The notes: generated from the sequence alone by a model not told the origin. Counted from the stretch's first letter, positions 23,280 through 33,870 are shown. The stretch: 64,000 nt of DNA from Azospirillum sp. 412522 (GCF_019805165.1 NZ_RWIJ01000018.1:28243-92242); one strand, 5' to 3'. Numbers and translations: made by a program.

Positions 23280-24185
23280 ATGGCCGATTTCAACTGGAAC
23301 GACCTGCGCTTCTTCCTGGCGGTGGCCCGGGCCGGCACGCTGACCACGGCGGCCCAGCGCCTGCGCGCCGACCACACCACGGTCAGCCGCCGCATCACCG
23401 CGCTGGAGGAGGCGCTGCGCGTCACCCTGTTCGAGCGGCGGCCCAGCGGCTTCACCCTGACGCCGCAGGGCGAGCGGCTGAAGCAGACGGCCGAGGTGAT
23501 GGAGAGCGCCGCCTTCCTCGCCCAGGGCATGGTGGCGGACGGCGATCTGGCGCTGGCCGGCGCGGTGCGGATCGGGGCGCCGGACGGCTTCGGCAGCTGT
23601 TTCCTGGCGCCGCGCATCGGGACGCTCTGCGAACGCCATCCTGAGCTGGAGGTGCAGCTGGTCGCCATGCCGCGCGTCTTCAGCCTGTCCAAGCGCGAGG
23701 CCGACATCGCCATCAGCCTGTCCTGTCCGCAGGAAGGGCGGCTCTACGCGCGCAAGCTGACCGACTACCGGCTGGGGCTGTACGGCACCGCCGCCTATCT
23801 GGACAGCCGGCCGCCGATTTGCAGCCGGGCCGACCTGCGCGGCCACTCCTTCATCGGCTATATCGACGACCTGATCTTCGCCCCGGAACTGGACTATGTC
23901 GAGGCGATGGGGGAGGTGGCGCCGCGCATCAAGAGCAGCAGCCTGGTCGCCCAGCTGAAGGCGACGCTGGCCGGCGCCGGCCTGTGCATGCTGCCGGCCT
24001 TCATCGCCCAGGGCGAGCCGGGGCTGGTGCCGGTATTGCCGGAGGAGGTGACGATCACCCGGTCCTTCTGGCTGATCGTGCACGAGGATCTGCGCTCGCT
24101 TGCGCGGATTTCGATGACCGCGGACTACATCGCCGATCTGGTCCGGCGGGAGCAGGCGCTGTTCCTGCCCCCGCCGGCCTCCTGA
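23280..24185 (+). CDS. LysR-family transcriptional regulator
   Basis: A 301-residue regulator. The N-terminal winged helix-turn-helix is clear (DLRFFLAVARAGTLTTAAQRL, ADHTTVSRRITALEEALRVT, LFERRPSGFTLTPQGE). The effector-binding domain follows from about residue 90. The ATG at 23280 puts the HTH right at the N-terminus as usual. It ends 2 bp before the stop of mmsB on the other strand, so the two genes are convergent. It does not sit divergently from an obvious target, so its target may be the valine genes or something elsewhere. The inducer is unknown. Confidence 0.92.
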   Translation: MADFNWNDLRFFLAVARAGTLTTAAQRLRADHTTVSRRITALEEALRVTLFERRPSGFTLTPQGERLKQTAEVMESAAFLAQGMVADGDLALAGAVRIGAPDGFGSCFLAPRIGTLCERHPELEVQLVAMPRVFSLSKREADIAISLSCPQEGRLYARKLTDYRLGLYGTAAYLDSRPPICSRADLRGHSFIGYIDDLIFAPELDYVEAMGEVAPRIKSSSLVAQLKATLAGAGLCMLPAFIAQGEPGLVPVLPEEVTITRSFWLIVHEDLRSLARISMTADYIADLVRREQALFLPPPAS

Positions 24186-24187
24186 TC

Positions 24188-25078
24188 TTACCCTTCGCCG
24201 CGCAGCATGCGGATGATGCCGGAGAAGTCGGTCCCGCCTTCGCCTTGCGCGTTCATCATGGCGTAGAGCTGCGCCGCCGCGGCGCCCAGCGGGGTGGGGG
24301 CGCCGGCCGTCTGGGCGGCTTCCTGGGCCAGCTTCAGGTCCTTCAGCATCAGCGCGGCGGCAAAGCCGGGCTGGTAGTCGCGGTTTGCCGGGCTGGCGGG
24401 GACCGGGCCGGGGACCGGGCAGTAGCTGGTCAGCGACCAGCACTGGCCCGACGAGGTCGACGACACGTCGAACAGCGCCTGATGCGACAGGCCGAGCTTT
24501 TCCGCCAGCACGAAGGCCTCGCAGACGCCGATCATCGAAATGCCGAGGATCATGTTGTTGCAGATCTTCGCCGCCTGGCCGGCGCCGGCGCCGCCGCAAT
24601 GGACGATCTTCTTGCCCATCGCTTCCAGGATCGGGCGGGCGCGTTCGAAGGCGTCGGCCTCGCCGCCGGCCATGAAGGTCAGGGTGCCGGCCGCGGCACC
24701 GCCGACGCCGCCCGACACCGGCGCGTCGAGCGAGGCGGCGCCCTTGGCGGCAGCCAGCGCATGGGCCTTGCGGGCGGATTCGACGTCGATGGTCGAGCAG
24801 TCGATCAGCAGGGTGCCCGGCCGTGCCACCGCGACGATGCCGGTGTCGCCGTCATAGACGCCCAGCACATGTTTGCCGCCCGGCAGCATGGTGACGACCA
24901 CCTCGGCCGCCGCGGCGATGGCGGCGGGGCTGGCGCCGATGGTGACGCCGGCCGCCTCGGCCGCCTCGATGGCGGCGGGCACGAGGTCGTAGCCAACCAC
25001 CTGATGCCCCGCTTTCACGAGGTTCGCGGCCATCGGGCCGCCCATGTTGCCCAATCCGATGAAACCGATCACCGCCAT
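24188..25078 (-). CDS. mmsB: 3-hydroxyisobutyrate dehydrogenase
   Basis: A 296-residue NAD-dependent enzyme oxidising 3-hydroxyisobutyrate to methylmalonate semialdehyde in valine breakdown. It has the N-terminal dinucleotide loop GFIGLGNMGGPMAANL, DAPVSGGVGGAAAGTL (substrate-binding signature) and GAGQAAKICNNMILG, in which the Lys is the catalytic residue of the beta-hydroxyacid dehydrogenase family. SSGQCWSL is typical of the HIBADH subgroup. GGGAG lies upstream of the start. It is the last gene of a mmsA / acyl-CoA dehydrogenase / mmsB cluster; the product feeds MmsA. Confidence 0.95.
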   Translation of the reverse strand: MAVIGFIGLGNMGGPMAANLVKAGHQVVGYDLVPAAIEAAEAAGVTIGASPAAIAAAAEVVVTMLPGGKHVLGVYDGDTGIVAVARPGTLLIDCSTIDVESARKAHALAAAKGAASLDAPVSGGVGGAAAGTLTFMAGGEADAFERARPILEAMGKKIVHCGGAGAGQAAKICNNMILGISMIGVCEAFVLAEKLGLSHQALFDVSSTSSGQCWSLTSYCPVPGPVPASPANRDYQPGFAAALMLKDLKLAQEAAQTAGAPTPLGAAAAQLYAMMNAQGEGGTDFSGIIRMLRGEG

Positions 25079-25116
25079 CGTCGCGTCTCCCGTTGGTTTG
25101 GTTTTTATGGTGCTTC

Positions 25117-25141
25117 CCCCTCTCCCCCCCGGGGAGAGGGG
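25117..25141. repeat. short C-rich hairpin repeat
   Basis: CCCCTCTCCCCCC then GGGGAGAGGGG: one hairpin of the dispersed repeat family, in the 81-bp gap between the acyl-CoA dehydrogenase and mmsB. It may act as an mRNA stabiliser or partial terminator. Confidence 0.7.
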
Positions 25142-25159
25142 ATTAGAGGTCGTCTTTGG

Positions 25160-26305
25160 TCAGGCCATCCGCCCGATCTCGCTGCGCGAGACGATCAGGC
25201 GCATGATCTCGTTGGTGCCTTCCAGGATCTGGTGGACCCTGAGGTCGCGGACGATCTTCTCCACGCCGTAGTCGGCCAGATAGCCGTAGCCGCCGAACAG
25301 CTGGAGCGCGTTGTTCGCCACCTCGAAGCCGGTGTCGGTGGCGAAGCGCTTCGCCATCGCGCAGAGGCGGGTGGCGTCCTTGCTCTTCGCGTCCAGCGCC
25401 GAGGCGGCGCGGTGGACGAAGGTGCGGGCGGCCTCAAGCTCGGTCGCCATGTCGGCGATGCGGAACTGGAGCGCCTGAAAGCGGTCGAGCGTCTGGCCGA
25501 AGGCCTTGCGCTCGCTCATGTAGGTCAGCGCCTTGTCGAGCGCCGCCTGGGCGCCGCCGATGGAGCAGGCGGCGATGTTGATGCGGCCGCCGTCCAGCCC
25601 CTTCATGGCGAACTTGAAGCCCATTCCTTCCTGGCCCAGCAGGGCCGAGGCGGGGATGCGGGCGTCCTCCAGGATGACGGCACGGGTCGGCTGGGCGTTC
25701 CAGCCCATCTTGTGCTCGTTGGCGCCGAAGGACAGGCCGGGGGTGTCCTTCGGGACGAGGAAGGCGCTGATGCCGCCAGGACCGTCCTCGCCGGTGCGGG
25801 CCATGACGAGATAGAGGTCGGAGCTGCCGGCGCCGGAAATGAACTGCTTGGCGCCGTTCAGGACGTAAGAGTCGCCGTCGCGCACCGCCTTCGTCCGCAA
25901 GGCTGCGGCGTCGGACCCGGCATTGGCCTCGGTCAGGCAGTAGCTGGCGAGCCATTCCATGGTGCAGAGCTTCGGCAGCCAGCGGACCTTCTGCTCGTCG
26001 CTGCCGAAATTGTCCACCATCCCCGCCACCATGTTGTGGATGGAGATGTAGGACGCGATGGTCGGGCAGCCCTGGCTCAGCGCCTCGAAGATCACCACGG
26101 CGTCGAAGCGGCTGAGCGCCGAGCCGCCATGGTCCTCCGACACGTAGATGCCGCCCATGCCGAGCTCGCCGGCGGCGCGCAGCGTGTCGATGGGGAAATG
26201 CTTCTTCTGGTCCCACTCGACGGCGTTGGGCGCCAGCTCGTCGCGGGCGAAGGACAGCGCCATGTCGCGGATGGCGACCTGGTCTTCGGTCAGTTCAAAG
26301 GACAT
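25160..26305 (-). CDS. acyl-CoA dehydrogenase, probably isobutyryl-CoA dehydrogenase
   Basis: A 381-residue flavoenzyme that introduces a 2,3-double bond into an acyl-CoA. Family marks include CLTEANAGSDAAALRTKA, FISGAGSSDLYLVMARTG, QLFGGYGYLADYGVEK and the C-terminal ILEGTNEIMR, whose Glu is the catalytic base. Its place between mmsA and mmsB makes isobutyryl-CoA (valine pathway) the likely substrate; other short branched acyl-CoAs are possible. GAGGTGA precedes the ATG at 26305. Electrons would go to electron-transfer flavoprotein, which is not encoded here. Confidence 0.92.
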   Translation of the reverse strand: MSFELTEDQVAIRDMALSFARDELAPNAVEWDQKKHFPIDTLRAAGELGMGGIYVSEDHGGSALSRFDAVVIFEALSQGCPTIASYISIHNMVAGMVDNFGSDEQKVRWLPKLCTMEWLASYCLTEANAGSDAAALRTKAVRDGDSYVLNGAKQFISGAGSSDLYLVMARTGEDGPGGISAFLVPKDTPGLSFGANEHKMGWNAQPTRAVILEDARIPASALLGQEGMGFKFAMKGLDGGRINIAACSIGGAQAALDKALTYMSERKAFGQTLDRFQALQFRIADMATELEAARTFVHRAASALDAKSKDATRLCAMAKRFATDTGFEVANNALQLFGGYGYLADYGVEKIVRDLRVHQILEGTNEIMRLIVSRSEIGRMA

Positions 26306-26321
26306 GCGTCACCTCGTGCAA

Positions 26322-26349
26322 CCCCCTTCCCGCCGGAGGCGGGAAGGGG
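26322..26349. repeat. intergenic hairpin
   Basis: CCCCTTCCCGCC, GGA loop, GGCGGGAAGGGG: a near-perfect stem in the 58-bp gap between mmsA and the acyl-CoA dehydrogenase. Similar in style to the C-rich repeat family. Confidence 0.65.
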
Positions 26350-26363
26350 AATGTTACGCCCAA

Positions 26364-27863
<1,500 letters not shown>

Positions 27864-27963
27864 CCTATCGTCCTCCCATCGGATTGTTTGTCACCATGTG
27901 GACCGGAGCGGCCCCGTGGATCGACCCGAAACTTTGCGCAACGGTTGTGCAGGAATGCCGGGG

Positions 27964-28725
27964 TCAGCCCGTCCTGCCCCCGCTCATGGCCGCGGCAACG
28001 AGGGTGTGTGCCTCGCCCGCCTCCTTCAGCCCGGCCTCGCGGCGCTCGCTGTAGCGGCTGGTCAGATAGCCGCTGCGGTCGCGCACCAGCAGGGTGAACT
28101 TGACCAGCTCCTCCATCACGTCCACCACGCGGTCGTAATAGGGCGAGGGCTTCATCCTCCCGGCCTCGTCGAACTCCTGATGGGCTTTGGCGACGGAGGA
28201 CTGGTTAGGGATGGTCACCATCCGCATCCAGCGTCCCAGCACCCGCATTGCGTTGACCGCGTTGAAGGATTGCGAGCCGCCGGAAACCTGCATCACCGCC
28301 AGCGTCCGCCCCTGCGTCGGCCGGACGCCCCCGCTTTCCAAGGGCAGCCAGTCGATCTGGCATTTCAGGATGCCGGTGATGGTGCCGTGCCGTTCCGGGC
28401 TGACCCACACCTGACCTTCCGACCATTGCGACAGGGCGCGCAGTTCCGCCACCTTGGGATGGTCGGCCGGCACGCTGTCGGGCAGCGGCAGGCCGTGGGG
28501 GTCGAAGATGCGCGTCTCGGCACCCATGCGGCGGAGCAGCCGGGCGGACTCCTCGGCCAGGAAGCGGCTGTAGGACCGCTCCCGCAGCGAGCCGTAGAGC
28601 AGCAGGATGCGCGGCGGATGGGGCGACGGCCGCCCCGGCGCCAGCCTGTCGGGGTCAGGCACCTCGAAATAAGGCTCGTCCAGGCTCGGGAAGGAGTCCG
28701 CTGCCGTCGTCTCGATGTCATGCAT
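27964..28725 (-). CDS. arsH: arsenical resistance protein ArsH
   Basis: A 253-residue flavodoxin-like NADPH:FMN oxidoreductase that oxidises trivalent organoarsenicals. The core begins ILLLYGSLRERSYSRFLAEE (FMN phosphate loop) and contains SPERHGTITGILKCQIDWLP, GRTLAVMQVSGGSQSFN and MVTIPNQSSVAKA, all hallmark ArsH stretches. The start overlaps the end of acr3 by 8 bp, with GAGGGA just upstream inside acr3. It is the last gene of the ars operon. Confidence 0.96.
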   Translation of the reverse strand: MHDIETTAADSFPSLDEPYFEVPDPDRLAPGRPSPHPPRILLLYGSLRERSYSRFLAEESARLLRRMGAETRIFDPHGLPLPDSVPADHPKVAELRALSQWSEGQVWVSPERHGTITGILKCQIDWLPLESGGVRPTQGRTLAVMQVSGGSQSFNAVNAMRVLGRWMRMVTIPNQSSVAKAHQEFDEAGRMKPSPYYDRVVDVMEELVKFTLLVRDRSGYLTSRYSERREAGLKEAGEAHTLVAAAMSGGRTG

Positions 28726-29791
28726 TTGTGCGTCCCTCGTACCAGGGCTTGGTCGCCTTGACGATCTTCACCACCGACAGCATCACCGGCACCTCGACCA
28801 GAACGCCGACCACGGTGGCGAGCGCCGCCCCGGAGCCCAGCCCGAACAGGCTGATGGCGGCGGCGACCGCCAGCTCGAAGAAGTTGGAGGCGCCGATCAG
28901 CGCCGCCGGCGCCGCCACGCACCATGCCACGCTCAAGCGCCGCGACAGCCAGTAGGCGAGCCCGGCGTTGACATAGACCTGGATCAGGATCGGCACCGCC
29001 AGCAGAAGGATGACCAGCGGCTGCGCCAGGATCTGCTCGCCCTGGAAGCCGAACAGCAGCACCAGCGTGGTCAGCAGCGCCAGCAGCGACACCGGCTGGA
29101 TGAGGTGCAGGGTACGTTTCAGCGCCGGCTCGCCGCCCGTCGCCAGCAGGCTGCGGCGCCAGAGCTGGGCGCCGGCCACCGGGACGACGATGTAGAGCAG
29201 CACCGACAGCAGCAGCGTGCCCCACGGCACGGCGATCGACGCGACGCCCAGCAGCAGCCCGACCAGCGGCGCGAAGGCGAAGACCATGATGATGTCGTTC
29301 AACGCCACCTGGCTCAGCGTGTAGTGCGGTTCGCCGTCGCACAGGTTGGACCAGACGAAGACCATGGCGGTGCAGGGCGCCGCCGCCAGCAGGATCAGCC
29401 CGGCGATGTAGGAGGAAATCTGGTCCTGCGGCAGCAGCGGGGCGAACAGGTTGCCGATGAACAGCGTGCCGAGCAGCGCCATCGAGAAGGGCTTGACTGC
29501 CCAGTTGACGAACAGCGTCACGCCGACGCCGCGCCAATGTTCCCTGACCCGCCCCAGCGCGCCGAGGTCGATCTTCAGCAGCATCGGCACGATCATCAGC
29601 CAGATCAGCACCGCCACCGGGAGATTGACCTTGGCGGCTTCCGCCGCGGCGATGCTCTGGAAGGCCCCCGGAACCAGATGGCCGAGCGCGATGCCGGCGA
29701 CGATGCACAGCGCGACCCAGACGCTGAGGTAGCGCTCGAACAGGCCCATGGCGGGGCGGGCCGCCGGGGCGGCGTGGATGCCGGCGGTCAT
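28718..29791 (-). CDS. acr3: ACR3-family arsenite efflux permease
   Basis: A 357-residue inner-membrane carrier with about ten helices that exports arsenite. It has the ACR3 marks LLAAAPCTAMVFVWSNL (containing the conserved Cys of the transport path), LNDIIMVFAFAPLVG and LIGASNFFELAVAAAISLFG. The ATG at 29791 overlaps the arsC stop (ATGA), so the two are translationally coupled. The frame is open far upstream, but that part is the arsC shadow. Naming differs between genomes (arsB is also used). Confidence 0.95.
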   Translation of the reverse strand: MTAGIHAAPAARPAMGLFERYLSVWVALCIVAGIALGHLVPGAFQSIAAAEAAKVNLPVAVLIWLMIVPMLLKIDLGALGRVREHWRGVGVTLFVNWAVKPFSMALLGTLFIGNLFAPLLPQDQISSYIAGLILLAAAPCTAMVFVWSNLCDGEPHYTLSQVALNDIIMVFAFAPLVGLLLGVASIAVPWGTLLLSVLLYIVVPVAGAQLWRRSLLATGGEPALKRTLHLIQPVSLLALLTTLVLLFGFQGEQILAQPLVILLLAVPILIQVYVNAGLAYWLSRRLSVAWCVAAPAALIGASNFFELAVAAAISLFGLGSGAALATVVGVLVEVPVMLSVVKIVKATKPWYEGRTNA

Positions 29792-30285
29792 GACGGCCGT
29801 CCGTCGGGGAACTTGCCGATGCGCTGTCCGGCGACATCGAGGACCGCCTCGCCATCCTCCTTGGCGAAGGCGCCGCGCTGGGCGTCGGGGAGGATGTCGA
29901 GCACCGCCTCGGACGGGCGGCACAGCCGCACGCCGAGCGGCGTCACCACGATCGGCCGGTTGATCAGGATCGGGTGCGCCATCATGGCGTCGAGCAGCCG
30001 GTCGTCGTTCAGCGACGGATCGCCGAGCCCGAGGTCGGCATAGGGCGTGCCGTTCTCGCGCAGGACGGCGCGCACCGGCACGCCCATCCGGCGGATCAGG
30101 CCGGCCAGTTCGTCGCGGCTCGGCGGCGTCTTCAGATACTCGATCACCGTCGGCTCGACGCCGCTGTTGCGGATCAGCGCCAGCGTGTTGCGCGAGGTGC
30201 CGCAAGCCGGGTTGTGGTAGATGGTGACCGGCGTCATCGCGCCGCCGGCGCGGGGGGACGGGCCGGTATCGAAACGGTTGGTCAT
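29788..30285 (-). CDS. arsC: arsenate reductase (glutaredoxin-dependent type)
   Basis: A 165-residue enzyme reducing arsenate to arsenite for export. The core begins MTPVTIYHNPACGTSRNTL, where the Cys is the catalytic one. EYLKTPPSRDELAGLI, HPILINRPIVV and GVRLCRPSE supply the conserved Arg positions of the family. ATG 30285 has AAAGGCGA upstream, giving a 16-residue leader before the second possible start at 30237. It is 52 bp after arsR and overlaps acr3. Confidence 0.95.
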   Translation of the reverse strand: MTNRFDTGPSPRAGGAMTPVTIYHNPACGTSRNTLALIRNSGVEPTVIEYLKTPPSRDELAGLIRRMGVPVRAVLRENGTPYADLGLGDPSLNDDRLLDAMMAHPILINRPIVVTPLGVRLCRPSEAVLDILPDAQRGAFAKEDGEAVLDVAGQRIGKFPDGRPS

Positions 30286-30337
30286 CGCTGGGTCGCCTTT
30301 CCGGGCCGCGAAGGTCCGCGGCGGCTGGGGTCGGGTC

Positions 30338-30694
30338 TCAGGCGTCGCGGTCGCATCCGGCGGGACCGCAGGGGACGGCCTGGATCAGGTCGGTGGAGCA
30401 GAGTTCGGGACGGCCCTGGCAGCAATCCTCCATCAGGAAGGCGATCAGCCGGCGGGTGCCCTCATAGTCGGACGCGTAGAAGATCTGCCGCTGCACCCGC
30501 CAGGAACGGAGCAGGCCGGCGCGCTCCAGCGTCGCCAGATGATGGGACAGGGTGGAGGCGGGAACCCCCACCCGTCGGGCGAGTTCGCCGGCCGTCAGCC
30601 CGTTCGGCCCCATCGTGATCAGCAGGCGGAAAACGGCCAGACGGGTTTCCTGGGCGAGAGCGGCGAAGGCATCGGCGGCGGCATTCATTTCCAT
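30338..30694 (-). CDS. arsR: ArsR-family arsenic-responsive repressor
   Basis: A 118-residue winged-helix repressor. The DNA-binding part is AGELARRVGVPASTLSHHLATLERAGLLRSWR. The C-terminal region is Cys-rich: MEDCCQGRPELC, then VPCGPAGC. A metalloid site built from C-terminal cysteines is known in some ArsR proteins, and this arrangement looks like that kind instead of the CxC-in-helix kind of E. coli. Start is ATG 30694 or 30688. First gene of the operon arsR-arsC-acr3-arsH; it should repress its own promoter until arsenite binds. Confidence 0.93.
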   Translation of the reverse strand: MEMNAAADAFAALAQETRLAVFRLLITMGPNGLTAGELARRVGVPASTLSHHLATLERAGLLRSWRVQRQIFYASDYEGTRRLIAFLMEDCCQGRPELCSTDLIQAVPCGPAGCDRDA

Positions 30695-30714
30695 GATTCG
30701 ACGATAATCGAAAT
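30695..30714. promoter_or_regulatory. putative ArsR operator
   Basis: Imperfect inverted repeat with ATTCGA and TCGAAAT arms around a CGATAA centre, immediately upstream of the arsR start in an A+T-rich patch. Position and size fit an autoregulatory ArsR site. Confidence 0.5.
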
Positions 30715-30892
30715 ATGAACCCATGGCAAGGGGCGGTCCCGTGGAAGGCCATGGCGCCGCGCAGGGCCGCTTGGGGGAATACCGAACGTGTGGGAAGACT
30801 TGAGGCGCCACGGCGCTTATAGTGCGCCCTCGCTTCCGGTCCGGACAATCCGGTCCGGGACGGGGGGATTGCCGCAGGAACGGCGAAGCGGA

Positions 30893-31993
30893 ATGGACAT
30901 GACCAGCCACGATGACGTCTTCGACACGCCGGAGACACGGCAGCCGACCATTTTGTCGGTATACAACCAGAAGGGCGGCGTCGGCAAAACGACCACGTCG
31001 GTGAACCTCGCGCTCGCGCTGGCGGCGCTGGGCAAGAGCGTCGTGCTGATCGACTTCGACCCGCAGAGCAGCGCCACCAGCAACTTCCTGCTGCGCGACA
31101 AGGCGAAGGTCGGCATCAACGACCTGCTGCGCAAGGAGACCTTCGTCGAGGACGCCATCACCCCGACCGCCTTCGACGGGCTGTCGATGATCGTCGGCGC
31201 CCGCAAGCTCTATTCGCTGGAACATGCGCTGGACAGCCGCGGCGGCTCGCAGCGGGGACTGCGCAAGGCGCTGCACTTCTCGCGCAACCCGCCGGACTAT
31301 GTCGTCATCGATTGCCCGCCGGCGCTGGGCCATCTGGCGGCCGGCGCGCTGGCGGCGTCGGACCGGCTGATCGTGCCGGTGTTCCCGGGGCGCTATGCGC
31401 TGGACGGGCTGCGGCGCACCCTGCAGGTGGTGGAGCATATCCAGAACGGGCTGAACCCCAGCCTGGCGCTGGCCGGCATCCTGATGCTGTCGATCACCAA
31501 CGACGAGGTCGGGCGCGAATCGCTGAACCAGCTGCGCAGCGAGTTCCCGGAGCAGATGTTCCGCACCGCCTTCCCCTATGACGTCGACGTGGTGAAGGCG
31601 ACCTACCGCCGCATGCCGGCGGCGATCTTCACGCCGGAGGGGCGGACCACCAGCCGCTTCGCGGCGCTGGCCTGGGAGATCGTCCATGGCCGCGGCAGCG
31701 CGCCCGACGACGCCCAGCTGAAGCCGGCGCTGGAGCGCATCCGTGCCTGGCACGAGGCGACCGACACCTCCTACAGCGCGCGGCGGGCGTCCTCCATCGA
31801 CGAGGGGGACGAGCCGTCGGGCGGCGGCAGCGCCGGCGGGCGGCAGGCGGAGCGGGCCGGATCGCGCTCCGGCGGCGGCGGGATGGGCGGCGGCCTCATC
31901 GGGCTGGTGGTCGGGCTGGTCGCCGGCTTCGCGCTGGGGGCCGCCGTGGGGCAGCCGATCCTGGGCAGGCTGCTGGCCGGTCTGGGGGGGTGA
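30893..31993 (+). CDS. ParA/MinD-type ATPase with C-terminal hydrophobic tail
   Basis: A 366-residue ATPase. Deviant Walker A is YNQKGGVGKTTTSVNLA, Walker A' is LIDFDPQSSATSNFLL, and Walker B-like is VVIDCPPALG. This is closer to Soj/ParA than the gene at 20891. After a 60-residue disordered Ser/Gly/Arg-rich linker, the last ~38 residues form a Gly-rich hydrophobic stretch (GLIGLVVGLVAGFALGAAVG), most simply a membrane-inserted helix. That would anchor the ATPase to the membrane, unusual for ParA. No partner gene is adjacent. The ATG at 30893 is followed by another two codons later. No ParB, so not classic partition. Confidence 0.9.
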   Translation: MDMTSHDDVFDTPETRQPTILSVYNQKGGVGKTTTSVNLALALAALGKSVVLIDFDPQSSATSNFLLRDKAKVGINDLLRKETFVEDAITPTAFDGLSMIVGARKLYSLEHALDSRGGSQRGLRKALHFSRNPPDYVVIDCPPALGHLAAGALAASDRLIVPVFPGRYALDGLRRTLQVVEHIQNGLNPSLALAGILMLSITNDEVGRESLNQLRSEFPEQMFRTAFPYDVDVVKATYRRMPAAIFTPEGRTTSRFAALAWEIVHGRGSAPDDAQLKPALERIRAWHEATDTSYSARRASSIDEGDEPSGGGSAGGRQAERAGSRSGGGGMGGGLIGLVVGLVAGFALGAAVGQPILGRLLAGLGG

Positions 31994-32244
31994 GCCGTTT
32001 TTCGTTCCGGGACTGAAACCATCCCGGTCGGCTTGGGTCCGGACGACCGCATCCGCCCGTCGGACGGGAAATTCGCGCTTGTGGCACCTGCGCGACGGTA
32101 TCCGCAGCCATGCGGCAATGGTGGGGCGTTTGGCGGCCGGGCGGGTTGGTTGAGGGCCGGGCGCGACATAAGTCTCCCGGATCCGCGGCGGGGGAGGATA
32201 CCTCGTCCCCTGCCGCCCCCGACAAGATCGAGACGGGAATCCGC

Positions 32245-33360
32245 ATGTCCGCTCTGTTCACGCCCTTCACGCTGAAGGACGTCACCCTGCGCAACCGCAT
32301 CGCGGTTCCGCCGATGTGCCAGTACAGCGCCGTCGACGGCGTCGTCAACGACTGGCATCTCGTCCATTATCCCGGCCTCGCCCGCGGCGGCGCCGGTCTG
32401 GTGATCGTCGAGGCGACGGCGGTGTCGCCGGAAGGCCGCATCACGCCGGGCTGCACCGGCCTGTGGAACGACACCCAGGCCGAGGGGATGGCGCGCATCG
32501 CCGCCGCCATCGCCGCGGCGGGCGCCGTTCCCGGCATCCAGATCGGCCATGCCGGCCGCAAGGCCAGCGCCAACCGCCCTTGGGAGGGCGACGACCACAT
32601 CGCCGGGGACGACCCGCGCGGCTGGGAGACCCTCTCGCCGTCGGCCGTGCCGTTCGGCGGCTATCTGTCGAAAATGCCGAAGGCGATGACGCTGGACGAC
32701 ATCGCCCGCGTCCGCGCCGATTTCGTGGCCGCCGCCGTGCGCGCCCGCGACGCCGGCTTCAAGTGGCTGGAGCTGCATTTCGCCCACGGCTATCTTGGCC
32801 AGAGCTTTTTCTCGGTCCATGCCAACAAACGCACCGACCAGTATGGCGGCGACCTTGCCGGGCGCAGCCGCTTCCTGCTGGAGACGCTGGCGGCGGTGCG
32901 CGAGGTCTGGCCGGAAAACCTGCCGCTGACCGCGCGTTTCGGCGTGATCGAGTATGACGGGCGCGACGAACAGACGCTGGCCGAGTCGATCGAGCTGGCC
33001 CGCAACTTCCGGGCCGGCGGGCTCGACCTGCTCAACGTCAGCGTCGGCTTCTCCACCCCCGACGCCAATGTCCCCTGGGGAACGCCGTTCCTGGCGCCGA
33101 TCGCCGGGCGAGTGCGGCGCGAGGCGGAGCTGCCGGTGGCGGCGGCCTGGGGGATCGACGCGCCGAAGGTCGCCAACCGCACCGTCGCCGACGGGCAACT
33201 CGATCTGGTGATGATCGGCCGTGCCCATCTGGCCGACCCGCATTACCCCTACCGCGCCGCCAAGGAGCTGGGCGAGGACAAGCCGTCCTGGGTGCTGCCG
33301 GCGCCCTACGCCCACTGGCTGGAGCGTTACCGCGCCACCGACGCCGCCAAGGCGGACTGA
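32245..33360 (+). CDS. Old Yellow Enzyme-family NADH:flavin oxidoreductase (YqjM/NamA-like)
   Basis: A 371-residue FMN enzyme that reduces activated alkenes or nitro compounds with NAD(P)H. MSALFTPFTLKDVTLRNRI and PPMCQYSA, with the Cys near residue 25, mark the YqjM-like class. IQIGHAGRKASANRP holds the substrate-binding His, and HFAHGYLGQSFFSVHANKRTDQYGG is the barrel signature. GFSTPDANVPWGTPF and MIGRAHLADPHYPYRAAKELG complete the FMN-phosphate site. Start ATG 32245. The 250 bp upstream hold no gene. It stands alone between ParA and a convergent response regulator; the physiological substrate is not predictable. Confidence 0.93.
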   Translation: MSALFTPFTLKDVTLRNRIAVPPMCQYSAVDGVVNDWHLVHYPGLARGGAGLVIVEATAVSPEGRITPGCTGLWNDTQAEGMARIAAAIAAAGAVPGIQIGHAGRKASANRPWEGDDHIAGDDPRGWETLSPSAVPFGGYLSKMPKAMTLDDIARVRADFVAAAVRARDAGFKWLELHFAHGYLGQSFFSVHANKRTDQYGGDLAGRSRFLLETLAAVREVWPENLPLTARFGVIEYDGRDEQTLAESIELARNFRAGGLDLLNVSVGFSTPDANVPWGTPFLAPIAGRVRREAELPVAAAWGIDAPKVANRTVADGQLDLVMIGRAHLADPHYPYRAAKELGEDKPSWVLPAPYAHWLERYRATDAAKAD

Positions 33361-33445
33361 CGGCGGCTTCGAAGCGCGATTCCGGTTCGAGCCACCTGCG
33401 GACCGGGATCGCAGGGAGGACGGGAGGCCGGCATGGCGGCTTGCG

Positions 33446-33870
33446 TCAACGCCGCTTCACCCACTCCCGCATTTCGGGGTCGGCCGCATAGACCTTGTCG
33501 ATCCGGTCCTTCATCTGGGCGAGGCTGACCGGCTTCACCAGATACCCGTTGACCTGGTGTTCCAGTGCGGTGCGGACCGTCTCCGCCTGGTTGTCGGCGG
33601 TCAGCATGATGAAGGGGGTCCGGTCCACCCCCTTCACCTTGATGTTGCGCATGCCCTGCAGGACCTGCAACCCGTTCATCGGCTTCATGTGGACGTCGCA
33701 GAAGACGATGTCGGGACGGGTGCGGACGATCTCCATCAGGCCGTCCTTGCCGTTCGCCGCCTCCCCGATCGACCGCACGCCGATCTGGATCAGGATCTGG
33801 CGCAGCAGGCCGCGCGTGTAGACCTCGTCCTCGATCAGCAGGATCGAAAGCTTGTCGTAGGGCGTGTCGC

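Noticed and set aside
22453..23343. Plus-strand frame overlapping the small exported protein and the start of the LysR gene
   Set aside because: No ribosome-binding site, odd composition, and it would overlap the well-supported LysR start; the minus-strand gene has a signal peptide and a good ribosome-binding site.
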